In this document: positions 9,160 to 17,711 of the stretch, piece by piece
Position numbering within the stretch: the first letter of the stretch is position 1
Layout: each line of letters begins with the position of its first letter
NCBI RefSeq assembly: GCF_004362525.1
Contig: NZ_SNXS01000002.1
Coordinates: forward strand, 1,168,160-1,232,159
DNA from: Roseateles toxinivorans
Lineage (GTDB): Bacteria > Pseudomonadota > Gammaproteobacteria > Burkholderiales > Burkholderiaceae_C
DNA length: 64,000 bases
Reading direction: 5' to 3'
Translations under genes and position numbers: made by a program
Notes under the pieces: generated by a model
Told to the model about the DNA's origin: nothing
The model's input: the letters and a program-made list of their open reading frames with translations, nothing else
Database searches by the model: none

Positions 9160-10694
9160 CTCAGGCGGAAGCCCCGCACCAGCCCCGACAGCTTGATCGC
9201 CTGCTCCTTCAGCGACTCGGCCGCCGCGGCGCTTTGCTCGACCAGCGCGGCGTTCTGCTGCGTCATCTGATCGAGCTGTATCACCGAGCCGTTGACCTGG
9301 CCTATGCCCTGGCTCTGCTCGACGGTGCTGGCGCTGATCTCGGCAATGATGTCGGTCACGCGCTTGACGCTGGCGACGATCTCGCCCATCGTCGTGCCGG
9401 CGTCCTGCACCAGGCGGGCCCCGGTCTCGACCTTGTCGACGCTGCTGCCGATCAGGGTCTTGATCTCCTTGGCCGCCTCGGCGCTGCGCTGGGCCAGTGA
9501 GCGGACCTCGCTGGCCACGACGGCAAAGCCGCGGCCCTGCTCGCCGGCACGGGCCGCCTCGACGGCGGCATTCAGCGCCAGGATATTGGTCTGGAAGGCG
9601 ATGCCGTCGATCACGCCGATGATGTCGCTGATCTTCTTCGAGCTGGTGTTGATCTCGTCCATCGTCGACACCACCTGGGCCACCACCGAGCCGCCGCGTT
9701 GCGCCACCTCGGCGGCGCTATGGGCCAGCTGGTTGGCAGTGGCGGCGCTGTCGGCGCTCTGGCGCACGGTGCCGGTCAGCTCGGTCATCGCGCTGGCGGC
9801 CTGCTGCAGGTTGGAGGCGGTCTGCTCGGTGCGCTGGCTGAGGTCGGTGTTGCCGGTGGCAATCTCGGCGCTGGCGGTCTGGATGCTGTCGGCGCTGTGT
9901 CGCACCTCGCCGACCACCTGGTTCAGCGCCGCCTTCATCTTGTCCAGCGCGCGCAACACGTCGCCGATCTCGTCGCCACGGTCGGTGGCCAAGCTGCCGG
10001 TCAGATCGCCCTGGCCGATGCGCTCGGCCATCTTGGCCACCTCAGCCAGCGGGGCGGAGATCGCCCGCACCAGATACATCGTGCTCACCGCCAGCAGCAG
10101 CACCACCAAGCCCATCACGCCGGCCACCGTCCAGACGGTACGCATCCGTTCGGCCCCGGCCTGCTCGCGCAGCTGGTCGGACTTGGACTGCTGCAGCTTG
10201 ACGAAGTCCTGTTGGCGGGCCAGATAGTCGGCCACGGCGGGCAGCATCTTGTCCTTGAGCATGGCATTGGCGCCCTCGGCATTGCCACCGGTCTTGAGCT
10301 TGGTGGCATCGCCGCGTATCGCGATATAGCTCTTGCGCGCCTCGGCCACGCGGGCCATGGCGGCCTTCTCGTCGCCCTCCTGGGCCAGAGCCTCCAGCTG
10401 CTTCTGGATCTCGGAAATGGCGGCCGTGGTGGCGTCGATATCGGGCTTGAGCATGGTGCCGACATTCGGATCGGTGCTGGCCAGGCTTGCCACCGCACGG
10501 CTGGCATTGGTCTCGGTCATGCCGCGCCAGCGCAGGGCCAGCTCGAACTTGCTCTGCTGGCGCTCCTGCACCAGTTTGGCTGCGGCCTGCAGGCTGCTGG
10601 TGCGGCTTGCCGAGGCCACGGTCATCAAGGCCATCGCCACGCCCAGGGCGATGGTCGGCATCCAGAGCCGGGCGGAAATGCTGAGCTTCTTCAT
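9156..10694 (-). CDS. Methyl-accepting chemotaxis protein
   Basis: 512-residue inner-membrane chemoreceptor. TM1 is at about residues 8-27; a periplasmic four-helix-bundle sensor region spans roughly 30-185 (Ala/Lys/Gln-rich helices); TM2 is at about 187-208, followed by HAMP and the cytoplasmic signalling hairpin whose tip reads [20 protein letters not shown]. The start chosen is the ATG before [10 protein letters not shown], which begins the TM1 segment; a longer open frame reaches 10808 but encodes a non-membrane-like leader. There is no NWETF-type CheR-binding tail. It stands alone between cobA and coaX and no che genes are nearby. The ligand is unknown. Confidence 0.93.
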   Translation of the reverse strand: MKKLSISARLWMPTIALGVAMALMTVASASRTSSLQAAAKLVQERQQSKFELALRWRGMTETNASRAVASLASTDPNVGTMLKPDIDATTAAISEIQKQLEALAQEGDEKAAMARVAEARKSYIAIRGDATKLKTGGNAEGANAMLKDKMLPAVADYLARQQDFVKLQQSKSDQLREQAGAERMRTVWTVAGVMGLVVLLLAVSTMYLVRAISAPLAEVAKMAERIGQGDLTGSLATDRGDEIGDVLRALDKMKAALNQVVGEVRHSADSIQTASAEIATGNTDLSQRTEQTASNLQQAASAMTELTGTVRQSADSAATANQLAHSAAEVAQRGGSVVAQVVSTMDEINTSSKKISDIIGVIDGIAFQTNILALNAAVEAARAGEQGRGFAVVASEVRSLAQRSAEAAKEIKTLIGSSVDKVETGARLVQDAGTTMGEIVASVKRVTDIIAEISASTVEQSQGIGQVNGSVIQLDQMTQQNAALVEQSAAAAESLKEQAIKLSGLVRGFRLS

Positions 10695-10816
10695 GGCGTG
10701 AAGGTCCCTTCCAAACGGTTCGACAAGATGGCGGGCCCAGCTTAGCCGGCTTTGCCCCGAGCTGGTGCGCGCACCCTCTGTTAGGCTGTGGTTTCTGTGA
10801 ACTCTCACTGGCAGCG

Positions 10817-11599
10817 ATGAGCTTTCTGGCCATAGACATCGGCAATACGCGCCTGAAATGGGCGCTGTACGCCTCGCCCCAGCCAGGCGCCGCCTTGCTG
10901 GCCCATGGCGCGGTGTTCCTGGAGAACATCGACCAGCTGGCCGAGCGCGAATGGCAGGCGCTGCCTGCGCCGCATTCCATACTCGGCTGCAATGTGGCCG
11001 GCGACGCGATCCGCCGCCGCGTCGAGGAGCAGGTGGACGAGCTGTGGGAGATCGAGCCGCGCTGGGTCGTGTCCTCGCTGCAGGCCGGTGGCATCACCAA
11101 CGGCTATGACCACCCCGGCCGCCTGGGCGCGGACCGCTTCGTGGCCCTGATCGGCGCCCGCTGGCATGTGCTGGCCCGTGGCCCGGCCCGGCCGGCCCTG
11201 GTGGTGATGGTGGGCACGGCGGTGACCGTCGATGCGCTGGATCAGAACGGCCACTTTCTCGGCGGCCTGATACTGCCCGGCCACGGCATCATGCTGCGCG
11301 CGCTGGAGGGGGGCACGGCCGGCCTGCGCGTGCCCACCGGCGAGGTGCGCGAGTTCCCGACCAATACCTCGGATGCGCTGACCAGCGGCGGCACCTATGC
11401 CATCACCGGCGCGATCGAGCGCATGCACCGGCACCTCAGCCAGCGCTGCGGCCCGCACTGCCCCCACGCGCCCGTCACGCTGATGACCGGTGGTGCCGGA
11501 TGGAAGGTGGCACCGGCGCTGGACCTGCCACACGAGCTGGTGGAGTCGCTGATCTTCGACGGCATCCTGTCGTTGCAGTCGCATCGCTTGGCGCTGTAG
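10817..11599 (+). CDS. coaX: Type III pantothenate kinase
   Basis: 260-residue cytoplasmic kinase for the first step of coenzyme A synthesis (pantothenate to 4'-phosphopantothenate). Diagnostic motifs of the type III (ASKHA-fold) family are [11 protein letters not shown] at residues 5-15, the GADRF substrate loop ([13 protein letters not shown]) and the [10 protein letters not shown] phosphate-binding motif near 133-142. Length is normal. It is divergent from the chemoreceptor across a 122-bp gap. In many Burkholderiales coaX follows birA; that partner is absent here. Confidence 0.94.
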   Translation: MSFLAIDIGNTRLKWALYASPQPGAALLAHGAVFLENIDQLAEREWQALPAPHSILGCNVAGDAIRRRVEEQVDELWEIEPRWVVSSLQAGGITNGYDHPGRLGADRFVALIGARWHVLARGPARPALVVMVGTAVTVDALDQNGHFLGGLILPGHGIMLRALEGGTAGLRVPTGEVREFPTNTSDALTSGGTYAITGAIERMHRHLSQRCGPHCPHAPVTLMTGGAGWKVAPALDLPHELVESLIFDGILSLQSHRLAL

Positions 11600-11677
11600 T
11601 TTTCTGCTTGTTGTCGCCGCAGTGGCGCGCCTTCTTGAAGTTATGTCATCATTCGGCAGAACTTCTGGGAGGAAGTC

Positions 11678-12838
11678 ATGCAGCTCGAAGAGCGCGGCTT
11701 GAATGGAGTGCTCCGTCTGGCGGAAATGGTGGCCCAAGGCCTGACCTCGCCTCAGCACCTCTTGTCTGAATTGCGGGTCGTCTTCAACGCGGCCTCGGCC
11801 ATGCTGGTGACGCCCTTCGCGCGCCAGGCCCGCGGCTCGCCCTGGCTGGCCCAGGGCCTGACCTGCTCGGTGGGCATGGATTGCCGGCAGCAGTATTACG
11901 AACGCTGGATGGACAACGATCCCTGGCGCATGGCCTGGCTGGAGCGCGGCCTGTCGATGAAGGCCGGCACGGCCCATGCCGGGCGCGAGTATCTCAGCGG
12001 CGAGCAGCTGACGCATACCCATTGCTACGCCGCCTTTGCGTCCCAGCACGGGCTTTGGGATGTGAGTTGCCTGATCGTCGATGACGGCCAGGGTCCGCAG
12101 GGCGGGCCGATGCTGGTGCTGGCCCTGAACCGGGCTCGCCACCAGCCTTCGATGAGCGATGCCGACGTCGCACGGCTGCGCAGCCTGCACCTGCCGCTGC
12201 AGCGGGCGCTGTCGCTGTATGCGGCCCAGCAGCACTCGGCGCCGGACCTGTCAGGCCCGGCCGCGGCCTTTGCCAGCATGCCGCAGGCGGTGCTGGTGTT
12301 GCGCACGGACCGGCAGCTGATCTACACCAACCCTGCGGCCGAGTCGCTGCTGACCCTGGGCGATGGTCGGTCGTCCGGAGGGCGGCTTGAACGCCTGGGG
12401 CAGTTGGAGGCCGCCGAGCTGGACCAGTTGCTCGCCCGGGCCGCTGCCGGCAGCGCCGAGGAGCAGGGCCTGTGGTTCGGCCCCGATCTGCAGACCGGGC
12501 GCGTCCACGCCGCCAGCCTGGCCGGAAGAACCGCCCGTGCGGCCGCATGGCCCGAGGGCGCGCTGCTGCTGACGGTGCAGCGCGACGCCCCGCGCATCAG
12601 CCAGGCCGCGCGCATCGCCGGTCTGGCCGCGCGCTGCGCGCTGAGCCCGGCCGAGCGCCAGGTGCTGGAGCTGCTCTGCACCGGGCTCAGCGTGGGGCAG
12701 GTGGCGCAGCGCCTGGATGTCCGCGTCTCCACCGTGCGCACCCATGTGCGGGGACTGCTGGGGAAGACCGGCGCCGGGCGGCTGATGCTGCTGCTCGCGC
12801 AGATGGGGGCGGTGTCAGGTCATGCCGAGACGGTCTGA
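11678..12838 (+). CDS. LuxR-family transcriptional regulator with PAS-like region
   Basis: 386 residues. A C-terminal LuxR/GerE helix-turn-helix occupies about 320-380 (ALSPAERQVLELLCTGLS, then VAQRLDVRVSTVRTHVRGLL). A PAS-like segment near 205-300 includes AVLVLRTDRQLIYTNPAAE. The N-terminal 200 residues contain aromatic/Cys-rich stretches but no recognised autoinducer-binding signature. The ribosome site GGGAGGAA lies just before the ATG. No response-regulator receiver domain is present, so any signal is probably sensed directly. It ends ten bases before the end of the converging hslU gene; its targets are unknown. Confidence 0.85.
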   Translation: MQLEERGLNGVLRLAEMVAQGLTSPQHLLSELRVVFNAASAMLVTPFARQARGSPWLAQGLTCSVGMDCRQQYYERWMDNDPWRMAWLERGLSMKAGTAHAGREYLSGEQLTHTHCYAAFASQHGLWDVSCLIVDDGQGPQGGPMLVLALNRARHQPSMSDADVARLRSLHLPLQRALSLYAAQQHSAPDLSGPAAAFASMPQAVLVLRTDRQLIYTNPAAESLLTLGDGRSSGGRLERLGQLEAAELDQLLARAAAGSAEEQGLWFGPDLQTGRVHAASLAGRTARAAAWPEGALLLTVQRDAPRISQAARIAGLAARCALSPAERQVLELLCTGLSVGQVAQRLDVRVSTVRTHVRGLLGKTGAGRLMLLLAQMGAVSGHAETV

Positions 12839-12848
12839 CACGCTGGAG

Positions 12849-14219
12849 TCAAAGAATGTAGCGAGAGAGGTCTTCATTGCGCGCCAGCTCGGCCAGCTTG
12901 CCGTCCACCACCGCCGCGTCGATGGTGAAGGTCTGACCGGCGCGATTGGGCGCATCGAAGCTGACCTCGTCGAGCAGGCGCTCCATCACGGTGGAAAGGC
13001 GGCGTGCGCCGATGTTCTCGGTGCGCTCGTTGACGTCGTAGGCGATCTGCGCCAGGCGGCGTATGCCCTCGGCGGCAAAGTCCAGCGTCACGCCCTCGGT
13101 GGCCAGCAGGGCCTGGTACTGCTTGACCAGGCTGGCATGGGTGCTGGTCAGGATGGCTTCGAAGTCATCGACCGACAGCGAGCCCAGCTCGACGCGGATC
13201 GGGAAGCGCCCCTGCAGCTCCGGTATCAGATCGCTGGGCTTGGCCAGGTGGAAGGCCCCCGAGGCGATGAACAGGATGTGGTCGGTCTTGACCATGCCGT
13301 ACTTGGTGTTGACCGTCGTACCCTCGACCAGGGGCAGCAGGTCACGCTGCACGCCCTGGCGCGAGACCTCGGCACCATTGCCCTCGCTGCGCGAGGCGAC
13401 CTTGTCGATCTCGTCGATGAAGACAATGCCGTTCTGCTCGGTGTTGTGCAGGGCGCTGGTCTTGATCTCGTCCTCGTTGACGAGCTTGCCGGCCTCTTCC
13501 TCGACCAGCAGCTTCATTGCCTCGGCGATCTTCACCTTGCGTGTCTTGCGCTTGCCTGCGCCCATCTGCGAGAACATGCCCTTGAGCTGCTCGGCCATTT
13601 CTTCCATGCCCTGCGGGCCCATGATTTCCAGCGCCGGGCGGGCCTCGGCCAGATCGACCTCGATTTCCTTGTCGTCCAGCGCCCCCTCGCGCAGGCGCTT
13701 GCGCATCACCTGGCGCGCCGTGTTCTCATTCGCAACAGCGGGGCCGGGTATTGCTGCCGGAGCCGGAGCGGCAAAGCCGAACTCGCTGCCGCTTGAGGCG
13801 CCGCGCGGCGGCGGCACCAGGATGTCGAGCACGCGCTCCTCGGCGGAATCTTCGGCGCGGGTGCGCTGGCGACGCATCTGCGTCTCGCGCTCCTGCTTGA
13901 CGGCCATGTCCACCAGGTCGCGGATGATGGAGTCCACATCCTTGCCGACATAGCCGACCTCGGTGAACTTGGTCGCCTCGACCTTGATGAAAGGGGCGTC
14001 GGCCAGCTTGGCCAGGCGGCGCGCGATCTCGGTCTTGCCCACGCCGGTGGGGCCGATCATCAGGATGTTCTTGGGCGTGATCTCGCCGCGCAGCTTTTCA
14101 TCGACCTGCTGGCGGCGCCAGCGGTTGCGCATGGCGATGGCCACCGCGCGCTTGGCCGCCTGCTGGCCGACGATGTGTCGGTCGAGCTCGGAAACGATTT
14201 CTTGAGGAGTCATGGACAT
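12849..14219 (-). CDS. hslU: ATP-dependent protease ATPase subunit HslU
   Basis: 456-residue AAA+ unfoldase that feeds substrates to HslV. Walker A GPTGVGKT is at residues 56-63 and Walker [10 protein letters not shown] near 265. The intermediate I-domain lies between about 110 and 235 and contains the family's divergent insert plus the [15 protein letters not shown] stretch. The C-terminal end DLSRYIL is the conserved tail that docks into HslV. Either of two in-frame ATGs six bases apart (14219, 14213) could start it. It follows hslV by five bases in one operon. Confidence 0.97.
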   Translation of the reverse strand: MSMTPQEIVSELDRHIVGQQAAKRAVAIAMRNRWRRQQVDEKLRGEITPKNILMIGPTGVGKTEIARRLAKLADAPFIKVEATKFTEVGYVGKDVDSIIRDLVDMAVKQERETQMRRQRTRAEDSAEERVLDILVPPPRGASSGSEFGFAAPAPAAIPGPAVANENTARQVMRKRLREGALDDKEIEVDLAEARPALEIMGPQGMEEMAEQLKGMFSQMGAGKRKTRKVKIAEAMKLLVEEEAGKLVNEDEIKTSALHNTEQNGIVFIDEIDKVASRSEGNGAEVSRQGVQRDLLPLVEGTTVNTKYGMVKTDHILFIASGAFHLAKPSDLIPELQGRFPIRVELGSLSVDDFEAILTSTHASLVKQYQALLATEGVTLDFAAEGIRRLAQIAYDVNERTENIGARRLSTVMERLLDEVSFDAPNRAGQTFTIDAAVVDGKLAELARNEDLSRYIL

Positions 14220-14224
14220 GGCGC

Positions 14225-14779
14225 TTATGCCTTGGCCGCCGGACCATCGAGCGTCTCGATGATGTGGCTCTGGTTGGTGTAGATGCAGATGTCGCCGGCG
14301 ATCTCCAGCGAGCGCTTGACGACATCGGCCGGCGCCAGCTCGGTGTGCTGTATCAGCGCACGGGCCGCCGCCTGGGCATAGGCGCCGCCGGAGCCGATGG
14401 CGACGATGCCATGCTCGGGCTCCAGCACATCACCATTGCCGGTGATGATCAGCGAGGCTTCGCGGTCGGCCACGGCCAGCATGGCCTCGAGCCGGCGCAG
14501 CACTCGGTCGGTGCGCCAGTCGCGGGTCAGCTCGATGGCGGCACGGACCAGATGGCCCTGGTGCTTCTCCAGCTTGGACTCGAAGCGTTCGAACAGCGTG
14601 AAGGCATCGGCCGTGGCGCCGGCAAAACCGGCCAGCACCTGGTCACGGTAGAGCTTGCGCACCTTGCGTGCGCTGGATTTGACGATGATGGTGCCCAGCG
14701 TGACCTGGCCGTCGCCGCCGAGGGCGACCAGATTGCCGCGTCTTACGCTGAGGATGGTTGTTCCGTGGTATTGATCCAT
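14225..14779 (-). CDS. hslV: ATP-dependent protease proteolytic subunit HslV
   Basis: 184-residue proteasome-like peptidase that forms the HslVU complex. The catalytic threonine aligns with Thr7 ([15 protein letters not shown]), so a six-residue propeptide must be removed, as in other Burkholderiales HslV. The conserved [28 protein letters not shown] and [22 protein letters not shown] segments are all present. No good ribosome site precedes the ATG, and a heat-shock-type promoter lies so close that the leader would be only a few bases long. Heat-shock-induced protein quality control is the expected role. Confidence 0.96.
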   Translation of the reverse strand: MDQYHGTTILSVRRGNLVALGGDGQVTLGTIIVKSSARKVRKLYRDQVLAGFAGATADAFTLFERFESKLEKHQGHLVRAAIELTRDWRTDRVLRRLEAMLAVADREASLIITGNGDVLEPEHGIVAIGSGGAYAQAAARALIQHTELAPADVVKRSLEIAGDICIYTNQSHIIETLDGPAAKA

Positions 14780-14788
14780 CGGCGGCAG

Positions 14789-14814
14789 TTTGGGGCGTTG
14801 AAACGCATTTCAAG
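14789..14814 (-). promoter_or_regulatory. Sigma-32-like heat-shock promoter of hslVU
   Basis: Read on the minus strand, CTTGAAA (14814-14808) and CCCCAAA (14795-14789) are separated by 12 bases, close to the sigma-32 consensus CTTGAAA-N(11-16)-CCCCATNT. It sits immediately upstream of hslV, a classic heat-shock gene. The predicted start of transcription falls within a few bases of the hslV ATG. Motif match is seen; regulation is inferred from the family. Confidence 0.65.
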
Positions 14815-14817
14815 TTC

Positions 14818-14862
14818 GTAGCCCGGATGAAATCCGGGGCCCCGCATTCCATGCGGGCTACG
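14818..14862. repeat. Cruciform-type dispersed repeat
   Basis: Outer arms CGTAGCCCG (14818-14826) and CGGGCTACG (14854-14862) are exact inverted repeats. Inside are two small hairpins, CCCGGAT-GAA-ATCCGGG and CCCGCAT-TCC-ATGCGGG, so the unit can fold as a cruciform. It lies between hslV and the STAS-domain gene. A related half-unit (CCCGGAT-TGC-ATCCGGG followed by CTACG) is found at 40013-40034, which marks this as a dispersed element. Elements containing GTAGCCCGGAT-type arms are widespread in proteobacterial intergenic DNA. Confidence 0.7.
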
Positions 14863-14863
14863 C

Positions 14864-16666
14864 CTATACGGCGTGCACCTTCACCTTGGCATGCTCATTG
14901 ATCCCCATCGCGCCGAAGAACAGCGCCACCAGGCGGTGCGCCTCGGTGAAGGTGACGGCGCGGTTCTCGCCACGACGGCTCAGGACCCAGTTCAGCAGGT
15001 CACCGGCGGCGATGAAGTCCACCCGTATCAGCCGTGTGCAGGACACATTCACCTGGGTCGAGTTGCCCAGCTCGGCATTCATGCGCTTGAGCGTGTCGCT
15101 GATGTCGCCGACCAGCTGGCCCGACAGCTCGAATTGAGCCACCTGCACCATGCCGGCCTGGTCGAGGATCTGCGACTCCATGAAGCTGGTGCTGGCCTCG
15201 GTGACGATGGAGGTCGGCGGGGCGACGGTGGACTGGGTGGCGCCGCTGATGCGGGCGCGGCAGGTCACCCGTTCCCAGGACGGCGGCGAGACCTCGTAGG
15301 TCACGCAGTAGTCGATCGCGGTCTCGTCGAACTGGTCCGGGCGGTTGGCCACGCGCAGCGCGTCCAGGCGCAGCATCCAGTAGGCCGGATCGGCATCGCG
15401 CACGCCGGTCGGCGAGGCTTCCTTCAGCACATTGAAGAAATGCTCACCGGACAGCCAGCGCAGGTCCAGCGGCTGGACAGCCCACTGGCGCATCAGCTCG
15501 CTCAGCCGGCCGCAGGCCTCGACCTCGACCTGGCGCAACGGGCCCCAGTCGAACACCCAGGGCAGGGGCATCTGCAGCGTCTGCGAGCGCAGTTTCGAGA
15601 CGGCCTCCAGGTCCAGCACCTCGGGCGAGACCCAGCCGATGTCGCCGCGGTCCTGGCTGGGCTTGGGCGGCTCGGCACTGGCCGCGGCGGCCACCAGCTT
15701 GGGCAGCGAGAACCATTGCGGCGAGGACAGCGCGAACTGCTGCGCATAGTTCAAGGCCAGGGCCTCGAATTTGTCCTGCTGGCCAGTGGCTCGGTAGAGG
15801 TCGAACAGCACCAGCCAGGTCTCGCTCTGCAGATTGCGCGGGCCGCCTGGCAGTGTCATGTTCAGCAGCGCGCGCTCGCACTGCTCGAAATCGGCATTGG
15901 CAAAGGCGATCACCGCCTCGTCCAGCTCGGGGTCGTGGACCACCTCGCTGACCTCGATCTCCGGCAGAACCGTCCGGTCGTTGAGGAAGTCCAGTGCCAC
16001 CAGCGAGATCTCGGCCGGCTTGTTGGCTTCGCTCAGCGGCGGCATGCTTTGTTTCATCGTCGCTGCGGCGGGCGGCGGCGTCAGCTCCAGGCGCTCCAGC
16101 TCCTCGGCGCTGGCGGCATCGGCCACGCTGGGGCTGGGCTCGCGCTCCAGTCGACCCGGGCGGGTGTTGGCCGGGCGGGCCATGGCCGGAGGGCCGCCGG
16201 GATGCTCGGGCGTTGATGGAGGTTGGGGCGGGGAAAAGTGGGCCGGCTGGGTAGCGGTGTCGTAGAACGACGGTGGTCGGGGGCGGTTGCCGCCGATCAC
16301 GTTCTCGCTGACCATCTGCTGCTCGATCGCGTCGATCTTGGCCTTGACCCCCTTCTCGGGGCGGCCGGAGGCAGGCTCGCTGTGACGGCCCGAATCCTCC
16401 ATGCGCGAGCTGGCGCTGCCCAGGGCGGCCAACTGCTCGTTGGTCAGGCCCTCGCGGCGCACGCGGCGCAGCATGTCCAGCTCGTTCTTGCGCACGAAGT
16501 CATTGCGGCGCTTGCGCTCAATCATCGACTTGAGCTCGCTCTTGGCGAGATCGTCCTCGAGATTGCTGTCCTGCTTGGTGCTCAGCTCGGCCCAGTCCGT
16601 GGCCGGGTTGGCCACGAAGCGCACGACCTTGCGGAAGAAGCTCTCGCCGTCTTTCGGATCTGTCAT
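14864..16666 (-). CDS. STAS-domain protein of unknown role
   Basis: 600 residues, cytoplasmic by composition (no signal peptide or membrane segment). The N-terminus (MTDPKDGESFFRKVVRFVAN) and a charged region to about residue 85 (ERKRRNDFVRKNELDMLRRVRR) precede a Pro-rich low-complexity linker to about 220. A helical region then contains a TPR-like TWLVLFDLYRATGQQDKFEALA segment. The C-terminal ~95 residues look like a STAS domain (QFELSGQLVGDISDTLKRMN, VSCTRLIRVDFIAAGDLLNW). STAS domains mediate protein-protein contacts in sigma-factor regulation and transport. Proteins of this architecture occur in Burkholderiales, but no function is established to my knowledge. It sits between dksA and hslVU on the same strand. 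Confidence 0.8.
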   Translation of the reverse strand: MTDPKDGESFFRKVVRFVANPATDWAELSTKQDSNLEDDLAKSELKSMIERKRRNDFVRKNELDMLRRVRREGLTNEQLAALGSASSRMEDSGRHSEPASGRPEKGVKAKIDAIEQQMVSENVIGGNRPRPPSFYDTATQPAHFSPPQPPSTPEHPGGPPAMARPANTRPGRLEREPSPSVADAASAEELERLELTPPPAAATMKQSMPPLSEANKPAEISLVALDFLNDRTVLPEIEVSEVVHDPELDEAVIAFANADFEQCERALLNMTLPGGPRNLQSETWLVLFDLYRATGQQDKFEALALNYAQQFALSSPQWFSLPKLVAAAASAEPPKPSQDRGDIGWVSPEVLDLEAVSKLRSQTLQMPLPWVFDWGPLRQVEVEACGRLSELMRQWAVQPLDLRWLSGEHFFNVLKEASPTGVRDADPAYWMLRLDALRVANRPDQFDETAIDYCVTYEVSPPSWERVTCRARISGATQSTVAPPTSIVTEASTSFMESQILDQAGMVQVAQFELSGQLVGDISDTLKRMNAELGNSTQVNVSCTRLIRVDFIAAGDLLNWVLSRRGENRAVTFTEAHRLVALFFGAMGINEHAKVKVHAV

Positions 16667-16705
16667 GAGGCTTCTTTGAGGGGTGCTGCCGGGGGCCGGG
16701 GCGAA

Positions 16706-17581
16706 TCAGTCGCCGAACATCTTCTGCTTCATCTCGCGGCGCTGCTGGGCTTCCAGCGACAGCGTGGCGGTCGGGCGGGCGATCAGGCGGCCCAGGCCGA
16801 TGGGTTCGCCTGTCTCGTCACAGTAGCCGTACTCACCGGTGTCCAGGCGGGCCAGCGACTGCGTGATCTTCTTCAGCAGCTTGCGCTCGCGGTCGCGGGT
16901 GCGCAACTCCAGCGCGTGCTCTTCCTCGATGGTGGCGCGGTCGGCCGGATCGGGGACGATGGAGGTGTCTTCGCGCAGATGCTCGGTGGTCTCGCCGGCA
17001 TTGGACAGCAGGTCTTCCTTCAACTCCTGCAGCTTGCCGCGGAAGAAGTCGAGCTGCTTGTCGTTCATGTACTCGCTGTCGGGCATGGCGAAGATCTCGG
17101 CTTCGCTCATCTCGCGGCCGGACTTGGTCTTCCAGGCATTGGCCAGCTTGGGGTCCGGCTTGGCGGCGATTCGGGGGGTATCAATCACAGGGCTGTTCAT
17201 TTGTCGCGTTGGCGGCTTAGGGGGAGCAAAACGGTCCGCGAACCGGCTGGAGCCAACCAGCGGCGCATGCACCATGGCCGGGCCCGTATCCACTTTGGAC
17301 GCCGCCGCCTTGGCGGAGGATTTGCCCGCGGGCTTGGGGGCCGGGGCTTGAAGCGTTGACTTGGTGCTCATGGTGTCCATTGCTGTATCGCCCGACTTCG
17401 GGCTTGCCGCCTTAGTTGCGACCTTCGCTGCGGCTTTCGCTGCAGGCTTTTCTTCGGCCTCAACGGCCGGGTGTTTGGCCTTGGCTGGGGCATGGGCGGC
17501 AGCCGGGGCTGCCGCAGCGGTCACTGCTGTTTTGGCGGATGCCTTGGTCGGACTGGATGCTGGGGCCGGGGTCTTGCTCAC
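16706..17581 (-). CDS. dksA: DksA-family RNA polymerase-binding regulator with long basic N-terminal tail
   Basis: 291 residues, about twice E. coli DksA. The conserved core is residues ~155-291: coiled coil with the tip motif DPADRA (211-216), ELRTRDRERKLLKKI, and the C-terminal globule YGYCDETGEPIGLGRL. DksA binds the RNA polymerase secondary channel and works with ppGpp. Of the four zinc-ligand positions only C254 remains; the others are Thr, Ser and Ala, the pattern of zinc-independent (DksA2-like) forms. Residues 1-100 are Ala/Lys/Pro-rich, like histone-H1-type tails. The start is GTG, backed by GAGGAG six bases upstream. Downstream of the COG0523 GTPase on the same strand. Confidence 0.93.
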   Translation of the reverse strand: MSKTPAPASSPTKASAKTAVTAAAAPAAAHAPAKAKHPAVEAEEKPAAKAAAKVATKAASPKSGDTAMDTMSTKSTLQAPAPKPAGKSSAKAAASKVDTGPAMVHAPLVGSSRFADRFAPPKPPTRQMNSPVIDTPRIAAKPDPKLANAWKTKSGREMSEAEIFAMPDSEYMNDKQLDFFRGKLQELKEDLLSNAGETTEHLREDTSIVPDPADRATIEEEHALELRTRDRERKLLKKITQSLARLDTGEYGYCDETGEPIGLGRLIARPTATLSLEAQQRREMKQKMFGD

Positions 17582-17668
17582 GTCTGTCTCCTCGCATCGG
17601 CAGTTATACCTGCTCTATGGGTCGGCTGTGGGTCACATCTGCATTCCCTGCCACTTCGGGCGCCGCGG

Positions 17669-17695
17669 ATTGTAGCCACGTTGCAGGAATGCCAA
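17669..17695 (-). promoter_or_regulatory. Possible sigma-70 promoter for dksA
   Basis: On the minus strand TTGGCA (17695-17690) is followed after 15 bases by TACAAT (17674-17669). Each hexamer matches consensus at five of six positions, but the spacer is shorter than the usual 16-18. The site lies in the 130-bp gap between the GTPase stop and the dksA GTG, leaving a leader of about 80 bases. It would allow dksA expression separate from the GTPase gene. Confidence 0.35.
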
Positions 17696-17711
17696 CGGAT
17701 TCCAATCAAAT

